A DNA stretch of 64,000 nucleotides, from NCBI GenBank assembly GCA_016719945.1, contig JADJYE010000005.1, positions 62,001 through 126,000 on the forward strand, written 5' to 3'. This stretch comes from Polyangiaceae bacterium. GTDB lineage: Bacteria > Myxococcota_A > Polyangia > Polyangiales > Polyangiaceae. The notes under the pieces were generated by a model. That model had not been told where the DNA came from, ran no database searches, and saw only the letters and a list, made by a program, of their open reading frames with translations. The translations under genes and the position numbers were made by a program. Shown one piece after another: positions 43,092 through 53,104 of this stretch (position 1 is its first letter; every line of letters starts with the position of its first letter).

Positions 43092-44303
43092 ATGAAGAGC
43101 ACGCGGGTGGGGTTGGCGATCGCGATCGTGCTCGGCTGTGGCGACTCGACCTCGCCTGACGGGAGCGGGGGAGCGGGCGCGCGGGATGGCGGAGGCGGCG
43201 CTGGAGCAGAGGCCGGCGGGGGACCCGCGGGCGGAGGCGGCGCCGGGTTCGGCGCGGGAGGAGAGGGTGGGGTCGTCTTCGGCGCGACCCTCCCGTTCGT
43301 CTACGTCGCGACCAGCGATGGGCAGATCGAGGTGTTCGACCTCGACCGGGGCAGCGGCGCCCTCAGCTCGAAGGGCTCGGTCGAGGCGGGCGACGATCCG
43401 AGCTTCCTCGCCGGCTCCCCGGGCAGCCAATACCTCTACGCCATCGACGCCGGCGCCGACGAGGTCCTCGCCTTCGCCATCGATCAGCAGACAGGCCTAT
43501 TGACCGAGATCGGCGAGCGGCAATCGAGCGAGGGCAGCGGCCCCGCCTACGTCGCCACCGACGCCAGCGGGCGCTGGGTCTTCGTCGCCAACTACGGCGG
43601 CGGCACGGTGGCGGTGCTGCCGGTGCTCGAAGATGGCTCGCTCGGTCCCGCCGTCGACGTCGAGGCGCCAGGGGACAACCCGCACCTGATCCGCGCGGAC
43701 CTCGACAATGAGCACGTCTACGTGCCGTGCCTCGGCAGCGACCTCGTGGCGCTGCTCGACTTCGACGTGAACAGCGGCCAGCTCGAGCCGAGGGTCGACG
43801 CTCTGTTGCCGCCGGGGACCGGGCCGCGCCACCTCGAGCTGCACCCCTCTCTGCCGGTGGCTTACGTGATCGGAGAGCTCGGCGACTCGCTCACCACGTT
43901 CGACGTCGCGCCGGATGGCGCGCTCACGAACCCGGTCACCATCTCGACGCTGCCCGGCGGGGTGGACCCCAGCAGCAGCAACTGCGCGGATCTCCACCTG
44001 CACCCGAGCGGGCGCTTCCTCTATGGCTCGAACCGCGGGCACGACTCGATCGCGCGCTTCACGATCGATCCGCTCAGCGGGGCGGCGACGGCGACTGGCC
44101 ACACGCCGACCGGGGGCGATTGGCCACGCAACTTCGGGATCGACGTCGACGGCGGCGTCCTTCTGGTGGCGAACCAGCAGTCGGACGAGGTGGTGAGCTT
44201 CACGATCGACGCGCGCACCGGGGAGCTCGCAGAGCTGCTCACCACGCCGACGGGCCCCAGCCCCTCGTGGGTCGGCGTCATCCCGCAGTATTTGCTCAAG
44301 TGA
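43092..44303 (+). CDS. Lactonase-family beta-propeller lipoprotein
   Basis: A 403-aa protein with the short lipoprotein signal MKSTRVGLAIAIVLGC, a long Gly/Ala linker and a seven-bladed propeller of the 6-phosphogluconolactonase (YbhE/Pgl) family: GSQYLYAIDAGADEVLAFAI, WVFVANYGGGTVAVLPV, GPRHLELHPSLPVAYVIGEL, DLHLHPSGRFLYGSNRGHDS, WPRNFGIDVDGGVLLVANQQ. Being exported, it is unlikely to serve the pentose phosphate pathway; a binding or lactonase function at the envelope is inferred. Confidence 0.85.
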   Translation: MKSTRVGLAIAIVLGCGDSTSPDGSGGAGARDGGGGAGAEAGGGPAGGGGAGFGAGGEGGVVFGATLPFVYVATSDGQIEVFDLDRGSGALSSKGSVEAGDDPSFLAGSPGSQYLYAIDAGADEVLAFAIDQQTGLLTEIGERQSSEGSGPAYVATDASGRWVFVANYGGGTVAVLPVLEDGSLGPAVDVEAPGDNPHLIRADLDNEHVYVPCLGSDLVALLDFDVNSGQLEPRVDALLPPGTGPRHLELHPSLPVAYVIGELGDSLTTFDVAPDGALTNPVTISTLPGGVDPSSSNCADLHLHPSGRFLYGSNRGHDSIARFTIDPLSGAATATGHTPTGGDWPRNFGIDVDGGVLLVANQQSDEVVSFTIDARTGELAELLTTPTGPSPSWVGVIPQYLLK

Positions 44304-44352
44304 CGGGGCGTTGGGTGGCGCGCGCGCAGCGCCCCAGCGCGCGCTCGCTCGG

Positions 44353-44952
44353 TCAGCGACCGCAATAGCCCCAGGCGTCGTCCTTCTTCGAGGTCTTGCA
44401 CTTGAACCCTGGCTTCGAGCACTTGCCTCCGGGGAGGCAGTGCTCGATGTCGGGGTCTTCACAATTGTCCATACACACGGTCTCGGCCAGGCTCTCGGGG
44501 AGGGCTGGGCGATAGCAACACGTCTTGCCCTTGTCGCAGTCGGCGGGCTCGTCGCATTGGTTCACCTGGGTCGTCTTGGCCGGGCAGCCCTTGAAGCCGG
44601 CCTTGGCGAGGCAGGTGCCGACGCGGTGGTCCTTGCCCCAAGCTTCGCAGCACAGCTCCGTCGCGAGATCGCACTCGACGGTGGCGCAGCGGATCTTGCC
44701 GGGGCTCGCGGAGGCCTGCGCGAGCAGGGGTAGGTCGGCCACAGGTGCGCTCGCGGTCGGCTTGGCGCTCGGGGCGGCCGTGGCGCTGGGGATGGAGGTC
44801 GTCGCGGCGGAGGCGGTCAGCGTCGGGGCGTCGTCGGATGCCGCGGCGGAGCTCGGCGCGACGGCAGCGGCGCTCGGCTCCAGGTTCGGGGGAGGTGCCG
44901 GGCTAGGACACGCGGCGAGCAGAGCAGCGAGGGAGAGGAGCGCGAGTCGCAT
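44353..44952 (-). CDS. Cys-rich lipoprotein
   Basis: MRLALLSLAALLAAC gives Cys15 as the lipid-modified residue; the GTG at 44961 is a weaker start. About 70 residues of Ser/Ala/Pro/Thr linker precede a Cys-rich domain of about 110 residues containing CDLATELCCEAWGKDH, CDEPADCDKGKTCCYRP and CSKPGFKC. The C-x5-6-CC spacing recalls other Cys-rich lipoproteins in this window (54250-55653). Function unknown; extracellular disulfides are inferred. Confidence 0.8.
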   Translation of the reverse strand: MRLALLSLAALLAACPSPAPPPNLEPSAAAVAPSSAAASDDAPTLTASAATTSIPSATAAPSAKPTASAPVADLPLLAQASASPGKIRCATVECDLATELCCEAWGKDHRVGTCLAKAGFKGCPAKTTQVNQCDEPADCDKGKTCCYRPALPESLAETVCMDNCEDPDIEHCLPGGKCSKPGFKCKTSKKDDAWGYCGR

Positions 44953-45019
44953 GGGGCGCACTGTACGTCATGGCGCGGTCCCGGTTCCAACAGCGTCGCG
45001 CCCGCGATACGAGGCGGTG

Positions 45020-46239
45020 ATGGCGAGCGTCGCGGTCGACCTTGCAGAGGCAGGAGATCCGCGCACCTCTCCAGAGCGGCTCGCCGTGCTGGCCCGACAC
45101 CGCCGGCTCGCCGTGCTGCGCGCCGTGGTGCAGAACCCGAGCGCGCCTCCGGCGGCGCTGGGCGTGCTGGGCTTTCGCTTCCCCAAGGAGCTGCTGTCGA
45201 ACCCGGGCCTCGAGCGGCTGGCCCTCCATGAGCCGGCGGCGCTGCGCGAGGTCGTCTTCGTCGCCGCCGATCGGCTGCTGAGAGCGCCCGAGCTTCCGGA
45301 GAGCTTGCTCGTGGTGCTCGCGGATCATCCGCGCTTGGACGTTCGGGAGCGCATCGCGCGCCGTCGCGGTCTGACCGCGCCGGTCCTCGCGGTGCTCGCG
45401 CAGGGGGAGGGTTATGGTGTCGCCTGTATGGTGGCGAAGAACCCGAGCACGCCCCCCGAGGTGCTGCGTCGCTTGGCCGAGGCGCTCCCCGAGGACAACG
45501 TGGTGCTGTCGGACCTGATTCGGCACCCCAACACGCCGCTCGAGGTGGCGGTGGGCGTCGCGCTCCGCAAGGACTTCCTCCGTGGCGAGCTGCCTCCCGC
45601 AGTGCTCGCGCACATGGCTCGCGACCCGCGGCGCGAGGTGAGGCTCGTGAGCGCGGAGCACCCCCTGACTCCAGCGGAGGCCCTGGCCGAGATCGTGCGA
45701 GCGAGCCTCGGTCCGGGCGAGCTCGAAGCGCCGAGCTGGTGTTGCGCGTGCGCGTCGCGGGCAACCCCGGCGCCGGTCCGAGCTGCTGGCGCGGCCTGGC
45801 GCGATCGGTCTGCGCGCGTGCGTTGCGCGGTCGCCGACAACCCCACCGCGCCCGCGAGCCTGCTCTCTCACTGGCGAGCGACGAGGACGTCCTCGTTGCG
45901 CGCCGCGGTCGCCCGCCACGCGACCACGCCGGACGCCGTGCTCGCCGAGCTGGTGCGCGACGCCGACTATGCCATCCGCCACGAGGTCCCCGAAGCGGCC
46001 CTGGGGCGCCTCGCGCGGCACGCCGATGGGCGCGTGCGCGCCGCCGTCGCCGCGCACGATCTCGCCTGGCCCCGGCTGCTCGAGAGGCTCGCCCGCGACG
46101 AGCGCCCGGAGGTCCGCGAGGCGGTGTCTGAAAACCCCTTCATGGGCGGCGTGCTCAACGAGGAGGAGGCGCAGCCATCGCGCGGACCTTGGCCCGCGCG
46201 GCTCGGCGCGCGAAGGGCCGCGAACGCGCCCAGGATTGA
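45020..46239 (+). CDS. Leucine-rich-variant/HEAT-like repeat protein, frameshifted
   Basis: Starts MASVAVDLAEAGDPRTSPER. Repeats of about 24 residues (VARxPxTPxxxLxxLAxD-like) are clear in ARRRGLTAPVLAVLAQGEG, VAKNPSTPPEVLRRLAEALP and VADNPTAPASLL. Near 45745-45800 and 45870-45900 the repeat pattern jumps frame and returns, and the most sensible ending (ARAARRAKGRERAQD, stop at 46239) is in another frame again. The uncorrected frame runs on into the GNAT gene, which supports indel errors. Solenoid scaffold; partner unknown. Confidence 0.65.
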
Positions 46240-46272
46240 CCAGGGCGCCGCCGCTCGGTCACCTTACGTGCC

Positions 46273-46800
46273 ATGTCGAGCCCGACCCCGTTCTCCCTCG
46301 TCACGCCTCGGCTCCGCCTCGAGCGCCTCGGCCCTGGCCACCTGGACGACTTGGTCGAGCTCGACTCAGACCCGCTCGTGGTGCGGTATGTGGGCGGGGT
46401 GTCGCTGGGGCGAGACGCCTACGAGGAGCAGGTCTTGCCGCGGCTCACGGCGTACGACGATCGCCCGTTCGGGTTCGCCGCCGCCTATGAGCAGGGCGCC
46501 TTCATCGGCTGGTTCCACCTGCGGCCGAGCGTCGCCGACCCTTCGATGCTGGAGCTCGGCTATCGGCTGAGGCGCAGCGCGTGGGGCAAGGGCCTCGCGA
46601 CCGAGGGGAGCCGAGCGCTGCTTCGTCATGCCTTCGAGACCCTGGGAGAGTCCGCGGTGGACGCGTGCGCCGTGCCCGATAACGTGGCGTCGACGCGAGT
46701 CATGGTGAAATGCGGCATGAAGCGCGTGGGGTCATTCGTGCACCCGCGGTTCGACGTGCTCGTGGATCGGTACCTGGTGCGGCGCGGCGAGGCGGAGTGA
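46273..46800 (+). CDS. GNAT N-acetyltransferase (RimJ/RimL-like)
   Basis: A 175-aa protein. TPRLRLERLGPGHLDDLVEL starts a standard RimJ-type fold; the acetyl-CoA-binding loop is LRRSAWGKGLATEGSRALLR and AVPDNVASTRVMVKCGMKRV forms the final motif. The protein looks complete and starts 33 bp after the repeat-protein gene. The substrate (protein N-terminus or small molecule) cannot be told. Confidence 0.88.
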   Translation: MSSPTPFSLVTPRLRLERLGPGHLDDLVELDSDPLVVRYVGGVSLGRDAYEEQVLPRLTAYDDRPFGFAAAYEQGAFIGWFHLRPSVADPSMLELGYRLRRSAWGKGLATEGSRALLRHAFETLGESAVDACAVPDNVASTRVMVKCGMKRVGSFVHPRFDVLVDRYLVRRGEAE

Positions 46801-47067
46801 CCCTTCACCCTTCTCGCGCGAGGAGCTCGACCGGCTGGCACTCCGCGCAGCGGCCGCCCATATGGCGCGCGGACCATTGCGCGCCCTGCCTGCGCGCCTC
46901 GCGGTCGTCGACGGTCTACTCCTTCCGCCGCTGCGTAAGGTGAGGGTCACCTCTGGCGACTCCGCGGGCGAGCCGCGCTCTCTTGGGCAGCGGCGGTCTT
47001 CCGCGCACGACGCCTCGACAAGCACCCGGCGCTGGCCGATGCTGTACCGATGCCGGAGGAGGGAACG

Positions 47068-47874
47068 ATGCGCCGAGGCCATTGGCTGCTTTGGGGTTGC
47101 TTGCTCGTGTTCAGCGCCGCCTGCGGCGACAAGGGGAAGGCCGAGGGAGGCGACGGCTCCGACGAGAAGGGGGGCAAGAAGAGGCGCGACAAGAGCGACA
47201 AGCAGGAGCTGACCGACCCGAGCGTCAAGCCCCCGTCGCCCCCCACCGCCACCCCGACCGGGACGCCCGTCGGCGGGACCCAAGAGGACGCGGACTTCGA
47301 GCGCTGGTCGCAGAAGGCGAAGGGCTCGCCGCCGGATCCGGACGCGGCGTACAACGCAGGTCAGTACCTTTACAACCGAAAGCGGTTCGAGGAGGCGCTG
47401 GCGATGTGGCGCGTCGCCAAGGCCGCGACCCCAGACGACTTCGACGCGGCGAAGAAGATCGTCCAAGCGCTGAACGCGCTCGGCCGGCACGACGAGGCAG
47501 CGAGGGAGCTCGGCGAGGTGCGGCGCATCTTCCAGACGTCCACCGACGAGCGCGTGAAGAAGCAGAGCAACGTGGTGATCGATCAGCTGGTGGTCGCCGG
47601 GCGCGCGGTGATGGTGCTCGAGATGCTGGTCCCCAACGATCCGACGCTGCACTACCACTGGACCGCGCGCGTCGACGATGGCTCGGGCAAGAAGGTCGCC
47701 TTCACCGTGCAGCTCGAGTCGAGCGCCTATGGCCGCGAGAGCGGCATGCCGTTCCTCACTGGCGTGACGCGGCCCGCGGGCCACGCCTCCTTCGAGGGGT
47801 ACAAGGCGCTTCCGCCTTATGGCGAGTGGCGCGCCACCGCGACGAAGCGGATCGAGGCGGAGCTCGGAAAGTAA
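47068..47874 (+). CDS. TPR-containing lipoprotein
   Basis: A 268-aa protein. The ATG at 47068 is chosen for its strong GGAGGAGGGAACG leader and signal MRRGHWLLWGCLLVFSAAC (Cys19). A Lys/Asp-rich then Pro/Thr linker leads to TPR-like helices (NAGQYLYNRKRFEEALAMWR, AKKIVQALNALGRHDEAARE), then a C-terminal beta-sandwich (DPTLHYHWTARVDDGSGKKV) and YGEWRATATKRIEAEL. The function is unknown. No neighbours in the same transcription unit. The 270 bp after it hold only a short GC hairpin near 48017. Confidence 0.75.
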   Translation: MRRGHWLLWGCLLVFSAACGDKGKAEGGDGSDEKGGKKRRDKSDKQELTDPSVKPPSPPTATPTGTPVGGTQEDADFERWSQKAKGSPPDPDAAYNAGQYLYNRKRFEEALAMWRVAKAATPDDFDAAKKIVQALNALGRHDEAARELGEVRRIFQTSTDERVKKQSNVVIDQLVVAGRAVMVLEMLVPNDPTLHYHWTARVDDGSGKKVAFTVQLESSAYGRESGMPFLTGVTRPAGHASFEGYKALPPYGEWRATATKRIEAELGK

Positions 47875-48141
47875 GGGGCACGAGCGACGGCTGGGTGGGC
47901 CCTCATTCGTCGAATGAGAGGCGGAGCTGTCGCCAGCTCCCGATTGGTAACGGCGCGGATGGGCCGCATTGCCCTTCCTTCAGCGACCAGACGCCGCATT
48001 GACCTTCTCTCGGCGGGCGGCTACGCCGCCTTTCGCCCCTCTTTCGGCGACGAGACGTCGCTGGTCGGGAGAGGCCGGCGCCGTCGCTGAAGACGAGCCA
48101 TTGATGTAGGGGCGGCCCTCAATGGCCCGCGGCGAGCGACG

Positions 48142-49243
48142 TCAGTCGACGGCCGGCCCGACGAGGTCGTCGATCTCGCGCGGCGCGAAGCCGACGAGCT
48201 CCGGCTCGGGGACGAGCCTGACGCCGAGCTGCGCTTGGACGCCGTCGCGGATGAAGCGCGCGAACGAGACGATGTCGCTCGCGGTCGCGCCGCCGCGGTT
48301 GACGATCGCGAGCGCGTGCTTCGTCGACAGCCCGACCGGGCCATGAGCGGTGCCCTTCTGGAAACCGGAGCGCTCGATGAGCCAGCCGGCGGCGAGCTTC
48401 ACGCGGCCTTCTTGGGCGTCGAACCGCGGCATCTTCTCGGCGGGCGACAGCGCGCCCCGCGCTCGAGCGCGCTGCTCGGCCCGATCGGCGGCTTCGGCGG
48501 ACACGATCGGGTTCATGAAGAACGAGCCAGCGCTCTGGTTGTCGGGCCCGCCCGCCCCATAGACCATGGCCTTGGACGTGCGCAGCTCGATCACCTTCTG
48601 GCGGACCGCCGCCGCGGCGTGCTCCCCCGGGCCCATCGCGCGGGCCAGCTCGGCGTAGCGCGGCGGCGCGGCGCGCCCTTCGCTCAGCGCGAGCTCGACG
48701 GAGGCGACGATGAACCGTCCGCGCAGCTCCCGCTTGAACGCGCTGTCGCGGTAGCCGAAGGCGCACGCCTGGGGGCTGAGCTGCTCGATGCCCCCGGTGG
48801 CGCGCTCGATCACGACGACGCGCGTGACGACGTCCGACACCTCCTGGCCATAGGCGCCGACGTTCTGGATCGGGGTGGCGCCCGACCTGCCCCGGGATCC
48901 CGGAGAGGCACTCGACGCCCGCGAGGCCGCGCAGGGCCGAGGCCGCGACGACGTCGTCCCAAGGCTCGCCAGCGGCGGCCTTGACGAGGACGCGCCCGCG
49001 CTCGCGCTCGACCATCTCGACGCCTCGCAGGCAGACGTGGATGACCAGCGCGTCGAGCCCCTGATCCGCGATGACGAGGTTCGAGCCTCCGCCGAGCACG
49101 AAGGTCGGCAGCCCCTCGCGCTTGGCCCAGGCGAGCGCGCTCGCCAGCTCCGCCTCGCTCTCGACCCGCGCGAAATGGCGCGCTCGGCCGCCGACCCCCA
49201 TCGTGGTCAGCGGCGCGAGCTCGACGCCCGAGACGATGGACAC
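48142..49243 (-). CDS. murB: UDP-N-acetylenolpyruvoylglucosamine reductase MurB, frameshift in sequence
   Basis: Catalyses the NADPH-dependent reduction forming UDP-MurNAc in peptidoglycan synthesis, using FAD. TTMGVGGRARHFARV and VLGGGSNLVIADQG are FAD-binding signatures, LSGIPGQVG precedes the break, and AGSFFMNPIVS carries the catalytic serine. An extra base at about 48881-48883 splits the frame; reading one base fewer gives GATPIQNVGAYGQE and a normal 366-aa enzyme. A GTG start is used, one base after the upstream stop, so it is coupled to the preceding large lipoprotein. Confidence 0.88.
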
Positions 49244-49244
49244 G

Positions 49245-52200
49245 TCAGGGCTTCACGCGGACGCGGGTGCCGGCGAGGAAGCCCGAGTCGACCGCCTGCA
49301 CGTCGTCGAGGAACTTGCGGTACCCCTCGGCCTCGACCGTGCCTGTGGGGAGGTTCATCACAAAGTCCTCGACGATGGTGTCGCCGTCGACGCGGATCGA
49401 GCGCTGCGCGCCGAGGACGTCGCCCTTCTGCTCGAGCCCTGACGCGAGCTTCTCGATCTTCGCGCCAGCAGGCAGCTTGATGCGGCGAGTTAGCTTGTAT
49501 TGGATCGGCCAGTCGATGTTGAGGGCGCTCTCGCGCTCGGCCTTCGACGCGTAGATCTGCGCGAGGGTGCCCTGGCGCGCAGGCTCGATGCCAGGCAGCA
49601 CCCACGTCTTGCCCTCCTTGCCCTCGATGCTGCCGAGGCCGGGGATGGTCACGGCGGCGACGATGCTGACCTCCCACGAGCCCTCCTTCGAGGAGAGCTT
49701 CACGTCGTCGACGCTCGCCCACGGCACCCACGACTGCACCACCGAGCGGAGCATGTTGCGTCGGTCTTCGCCGACGACGTAGTTGAACGCGTCGGCGAGC
49801 GACTGCGCCTGCCCGCCGCGGAGGCTCAGGGAGATGGTGCCCTTGGCGGTGCCTTGCGCGTCGAGGGCGAGATCGACCTTCGCCTCGTCGACCGTCTCGT
49901 CCTGACGGACCGGCACGGGGATGATCTGGCCGCCGCTCAAGATCGCGCTGCGCCCCTTCAGCTCGGGGCTCACGCGGCCCGGAGGCAGCGGCGGACCTTG
50001 AACGTCGGCGTCGATCCACACGTCGCCGCTCGCGAGGCGCGCGATGACCAGCGGCTTGCGGAAGCGGCCGGGGTGCGGGGGGAAGTTGGGCGCCGCGGAG
50101 AAGGGCTCGGTCTCGGCGACGGCCAGGTCGACCTTCACTCCCAGCTCGCGCAGCACGCTGTAGAGGATCCACGTGCGGCTGCCCATCGCGTCGTCGACCA
50201 TCCAGCGGATGGGCTGCGCGTGGCCGCCGCCCGCGGAGAAGCTCGACGAGTCTCCGAGCTCGTAGCCTCCGGACGCGATCTTGATGGTCTTGCCGACGTG
50301 GTCGACCACGCGCCCGACGAGGGCCGCCTCGTCGAGCTGGGCGGTGGGCGGTGCGCCGGTGGCGTCGGGCTTGGCTGCCTCCTTGGCGAAGCGCGCGATG
50401 AACGGGTCGCTGTCGTTGAGCCCGAGCATGTTCTCGCCGACCGCTCGGCCGACCTTCTCCCAGGTCTGCGTGCCGAAGCTGATGCGCACGCCGCGCTCGA
50501 GCCAGGGCAGGCCGTCCTCGATCTTTCGCGGGGCGAGGTTCGTGAGCTTGTAGCGCATGAAGCGATACCCGCCCTTCACCTCTTCGACCGGCTTGCCGAG
50601 CATCGCGTGCGTCCAGAAGGTCGCCTTGAAGGACTCGGGGAGGCGCAGGACGATCTCGGCGTCGGCGACGCTCGTTCGCTCGGGGAGCAGATCGGGAGTG
50701 TCGACCGTGTACTCCCCGAGCTCGTTGGGGAGGTAGTAGCCCTCGAGGTAGTGCTCGACGTAGTCGCCCTTCTCGAGCTGCGACATGTCGCCCATCGCGG
50801 CCTCGAGCACGCGCCCGTCTACCTTGTGCACGCGGCGCCGCAGCATGTTCGGGTACCCGCGGCCGTCGATCATCGGCTGCTCGAGGTAGAACGACTGAGC
50901 GACGTCGGTCGTGCCGCTGACGCGCTTGAGATCGTAGAGCACGACCCGCATGAAGCCGTCGGCGTCCATCCCGTAGTGCTCGACGTGCTTGAGCACGGCC
51001 GTCGCGGCGCCCGGCAGCTTGGGCGACTTTCGGTCGGCCTCGACGATCGCGCGCCCTTCCTCTTCGAACTTCTTCGCGTCCTCGGATGGCTCGTTGAAGG
51101 CGAGGCCGACGCTCTGCATGGTGAAGGGCCGAGAGGGGTCCTTCACCAGCTCGCGCATCGCGTAGGCCTTGGCCTCCTCCTTCTTTCCCATGCGCGCGAG
51201 GATCGCCAGGATCGAGGACGTCGAGCGCTCCCAGGGGAGCATCTTTTCGTAGATGGCGAGCGCGGCTTTGTCGTCGCCCATCTTCTGGCGGTAATCCATC
51301 TCCATGAACAGGTACGCGCGAGGCGACGAGGTGAGCTCTCGCAGCCGCACCAGCTCCTCGAGGGCGCCCTTGCGGTCGCCGAGGCCGGCCTTCGCGTCGG
51401 CGCAAGAGGTTGAAGCCTTCGAGAGCCCACCGTCACAAGCGAGCTTCTGCCAGTCGCGACCTGCGCGCGGGTGCATGGAAGCGTCGAGGCCCGCGACCAG
51501 CGGTGAGCCCGGCGCTCGCTGGGCGATCTCCCCGTAGATGCGCTCGGCGAGATCGAGGAGGTTCGCCTGACCCGCGAGGTTGAGGGCCAGCTGCAGCTCC
51601 ATCACGTCGAGCTTCGACAGGTCGGCGTCGGGCTTGGTCACCCCGAGCTCGACCAGCGCTTCGAACGTGCCGTCCGGGCCCTTGCGCCGCTGGAGCAGCT
51701 CGGCCGCGACGACCTTCGCCTCCCAGGCGTCGGGCTTCGTCTTCTTGATCTCGTCGACCGAGGCGCGCGTGAGCTCGATGCGCTTCCAGTCGGCCATGTC
51801 GGAGGCGCGCTCGAGGGCGCGCATCCACACCAGGTGGAGGGCGGCGTCGCGACCCTCGCGGGTCTCGAGCAGCGAGCGCTCGATCAGGTGCTCGGCGCGG
51901 CGCGCGTCGCCGACCGCGAGCAGCGCCGCGGCGCCAACGGTGAGCGACGCGTCGGACGGGCTCTGCGCGACGGACCCCAGGGCGATCTCGACGGGCTCGG
52001 TGGGCTTGACGGTCGCCTCTTCCCCCGCCGCCGGCGCGCGGACGGGCATCGCGTTGCCTTCGCCGTCGAGCACGACCAGCTCGATGTCGCCCGCGTCTTG
52101 CTTGTCCGCGACGCGCACGACGACGCGCACGACGCCCTTCGAAACGGCCGCGTGCCCCATGACGAGCAGCGATGACCAGCCTGCGTCGTACTTGCGCTCG

Positions 52201-52997
52201 GCGACCTTCACCCCGCCGACCTCGAGCACGGTCGTCGCGCCGGTCGACATCAGGAAGCTGAGGCGCTGGTCGGACGGGTTGTCGATGTGCAGGACGACCT
52301 CACGCAGGCCCGGCTTGTCGCTCGCGCCGCGGACCCCGAGGGAACAGCCGTCGGCCGGGACGACCGCGGACAGGGCGGGGTTGAACGTCCCGGGGCTCGC
52401 GAACTGGCTCGGCATCGGGCCGGTCGCGGGGGTCTTGGCGGGGCCCGTGAGCGCGACGAGCGGGGAGGTGTCGAGCGGCCCGACGACCATGGCCTCGGAG
52501 ACGCAGCCTCGGCGGCCGAACCACACCTTCGCCCCACCGGTCTCTCCGGTGAACAGCGCCATGCCGTACAGGCTGCGCGCGATGAGGCCCTTCATGAGCG
52601 GCGCGTTCTGAGCGCTCTTGCCGTCGAGCGCGCCCCACGCCTCTCGCAGCCGCACGGCGATCTCCTGGAAGGCCTCGCGCGATCGGTGCGCGATCGGCTG
52701 CGGGCCACGGCCGCCGCCGTCGACCAGCACGTCGAGCGAGGCGACGAGCACCGCGATGGCCGTCGGATCTCCAGCGTTGTCGACCGCCGCGTCGACCGCG
52801 TCGAGGTAAGGCTCGGGGTCTTGCGGATCGTTCATCTCCGCGTGGATCGCGGCGACGAACGTCTTCTCGACGCCCGAAGGCGGCGACACTCCGGGGACCT
52901 TCGGATCGGGGCGCGCGCACCCGGTCGCGGCAGCGAGGACGAGGGCGATGGAAGAGAACAACCAGCGGGGGGCGGTGCGCATGGGGGGCGGGGCCAT
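49245..52997 (-). CDS. Large DUF3857/transglutaminase-type lipoprotein with TPR-like region
   Basis: A 1250-aa protein. The signal MRTAPRWLFSSIALVLAAAT ends at a lipobox Cys; that ATG (52982) is an alternative to the longest start at 52997. Residues to about 640 are helical repeats (PRAYLFMEMDYRQKMGDDKA). A DUF3857-like region follows (LEKGDYVEHYLEGYYLPNEL, EIVLRLPESFKATFW), then a transglutaminase-like region, MGSRTWILYSVLRELGVKVD, in which the usual catalytic Cys position appears to be Thr or Ser. A closing beta domain ends the protein. Likely an envelope scaffold rather than an active enzyme. The gene ends 1 bp before murB. Confidence 0.75.
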   Translation of the reverse strand: MAPPPMRTAPRWLFSSIALVLAAATGCARPDPKVPGVSPPSGVEKTFVAAIHAEMNDPQDPEPYLDAVDAAVDNAGDPTAIAVLVASLDVLVDGGGRGPQPIAHRSREAFQEIAVRLREAWGALDGKSAQNAPLMKGLIARSLYGMALFTGETGGAKVWFGRRGCVSEAMVVGPLDTSPLVALTGPAKTPATGPMPSQFASPGTFNPALSAVVPADGCSLGVRGASDKPGLREVVLHIDNPSDQRLSFLMSTGATTVLEVGGVKVAERKYDAGWSSLLVMGHAAVSKGVVRVVVRVADKQDAGDIELVVLDGEGNAMPVRAPAAGEEATVKPTEPVEIALGSVAQSPSDASLTVGAAALLAVGDARRAEHLIERSLLETREGRDAALHLVWMRALERASDMADWKRIELTRASVDEIKKTKPDAWEAKVVAAELLQRRKGPDGTFEALVELGVTKPDADLSKLDVMELQLALNLAGQANLLDLAERIYGEIAQRAPGSPLVAGLDASMHPRAGRDWQKLACDGGLSKASTSCADAKAGLGDRKGALEELVRLRELTSSPRAYLFMEMDYRQKMGDDKAALAIYEKMLPWERSTSSILAILARMGKKEEAKAYAMRELVKDPSRPFTMQSVGLAFNEPSEDAKKFEEEGRAIVEADRKSPKLPGAATAVLKHVEHYGMDADGFMRVVLYDLKRVSGTTDVAQSFYLEQPMIDGRGYPNMLRRRVHKVDGRVLEAAMGDMSQLEKGDYVEHYLEGYYLPNELGEYTVDTPDLLPERTSVADAEIVLRLPESFKATFWTHAMLGKPVEEVKGGYRFMRYKLTNLAPRKIEDGLPWLERGVRISFGTQTWEKVGRAVGENMLGLNDSDPFIARFAKEAAKPDATGAPPTAQLDEAALVGRVVDHVGKTIKIASGGYELGDSSSFSAGGGHAQPIRWMVDDAMGSRTWILYSVLRELGVKVDLAVAETEPFSAAPNFPPHPGRFRKPLVIARLASGDVWIDADVQGPPLPPGRVSPELKGRSAILSGGQIIPVPVRQDETVDEAKVDLALDAQGTAKGTISLSLRGGQAQSLADAFNYVVGEDRRNMLRSVVQSWVPWASVDDVKLSSKEGSWEVSIVAAVTIPGLGSIEGKEGKTWVLPGIEPARQGTLAQIYASKAERESALNIDWPIQYKLTRRIKLPAGAKIEKLASGLEQKGDVLGAQRSIRVDGDTIVEDFVMNLPTGTVEAEGYRKFLDDVQAVDSGFLAGTRVRVKP

Positions 52998-53104
52998 CGT
53001 GCCCCATGCTCGTCGTCCTCGCTAACAGAAACGGGTCGTCTTGGTGCAGCGCGGCAGGGCGAAGCCCGGTCCGATCGGCCGGGCTTCGCGCTACCCTCCC
53101 GCCC

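Noticed and set aside
45020..46570. A single 516-residue protein reading into the GNAT gene
   Set aside because: The overlap with a complete GNAT gene and the repeated loss of the repeat pattern show that the frame is wrong after about 45735.
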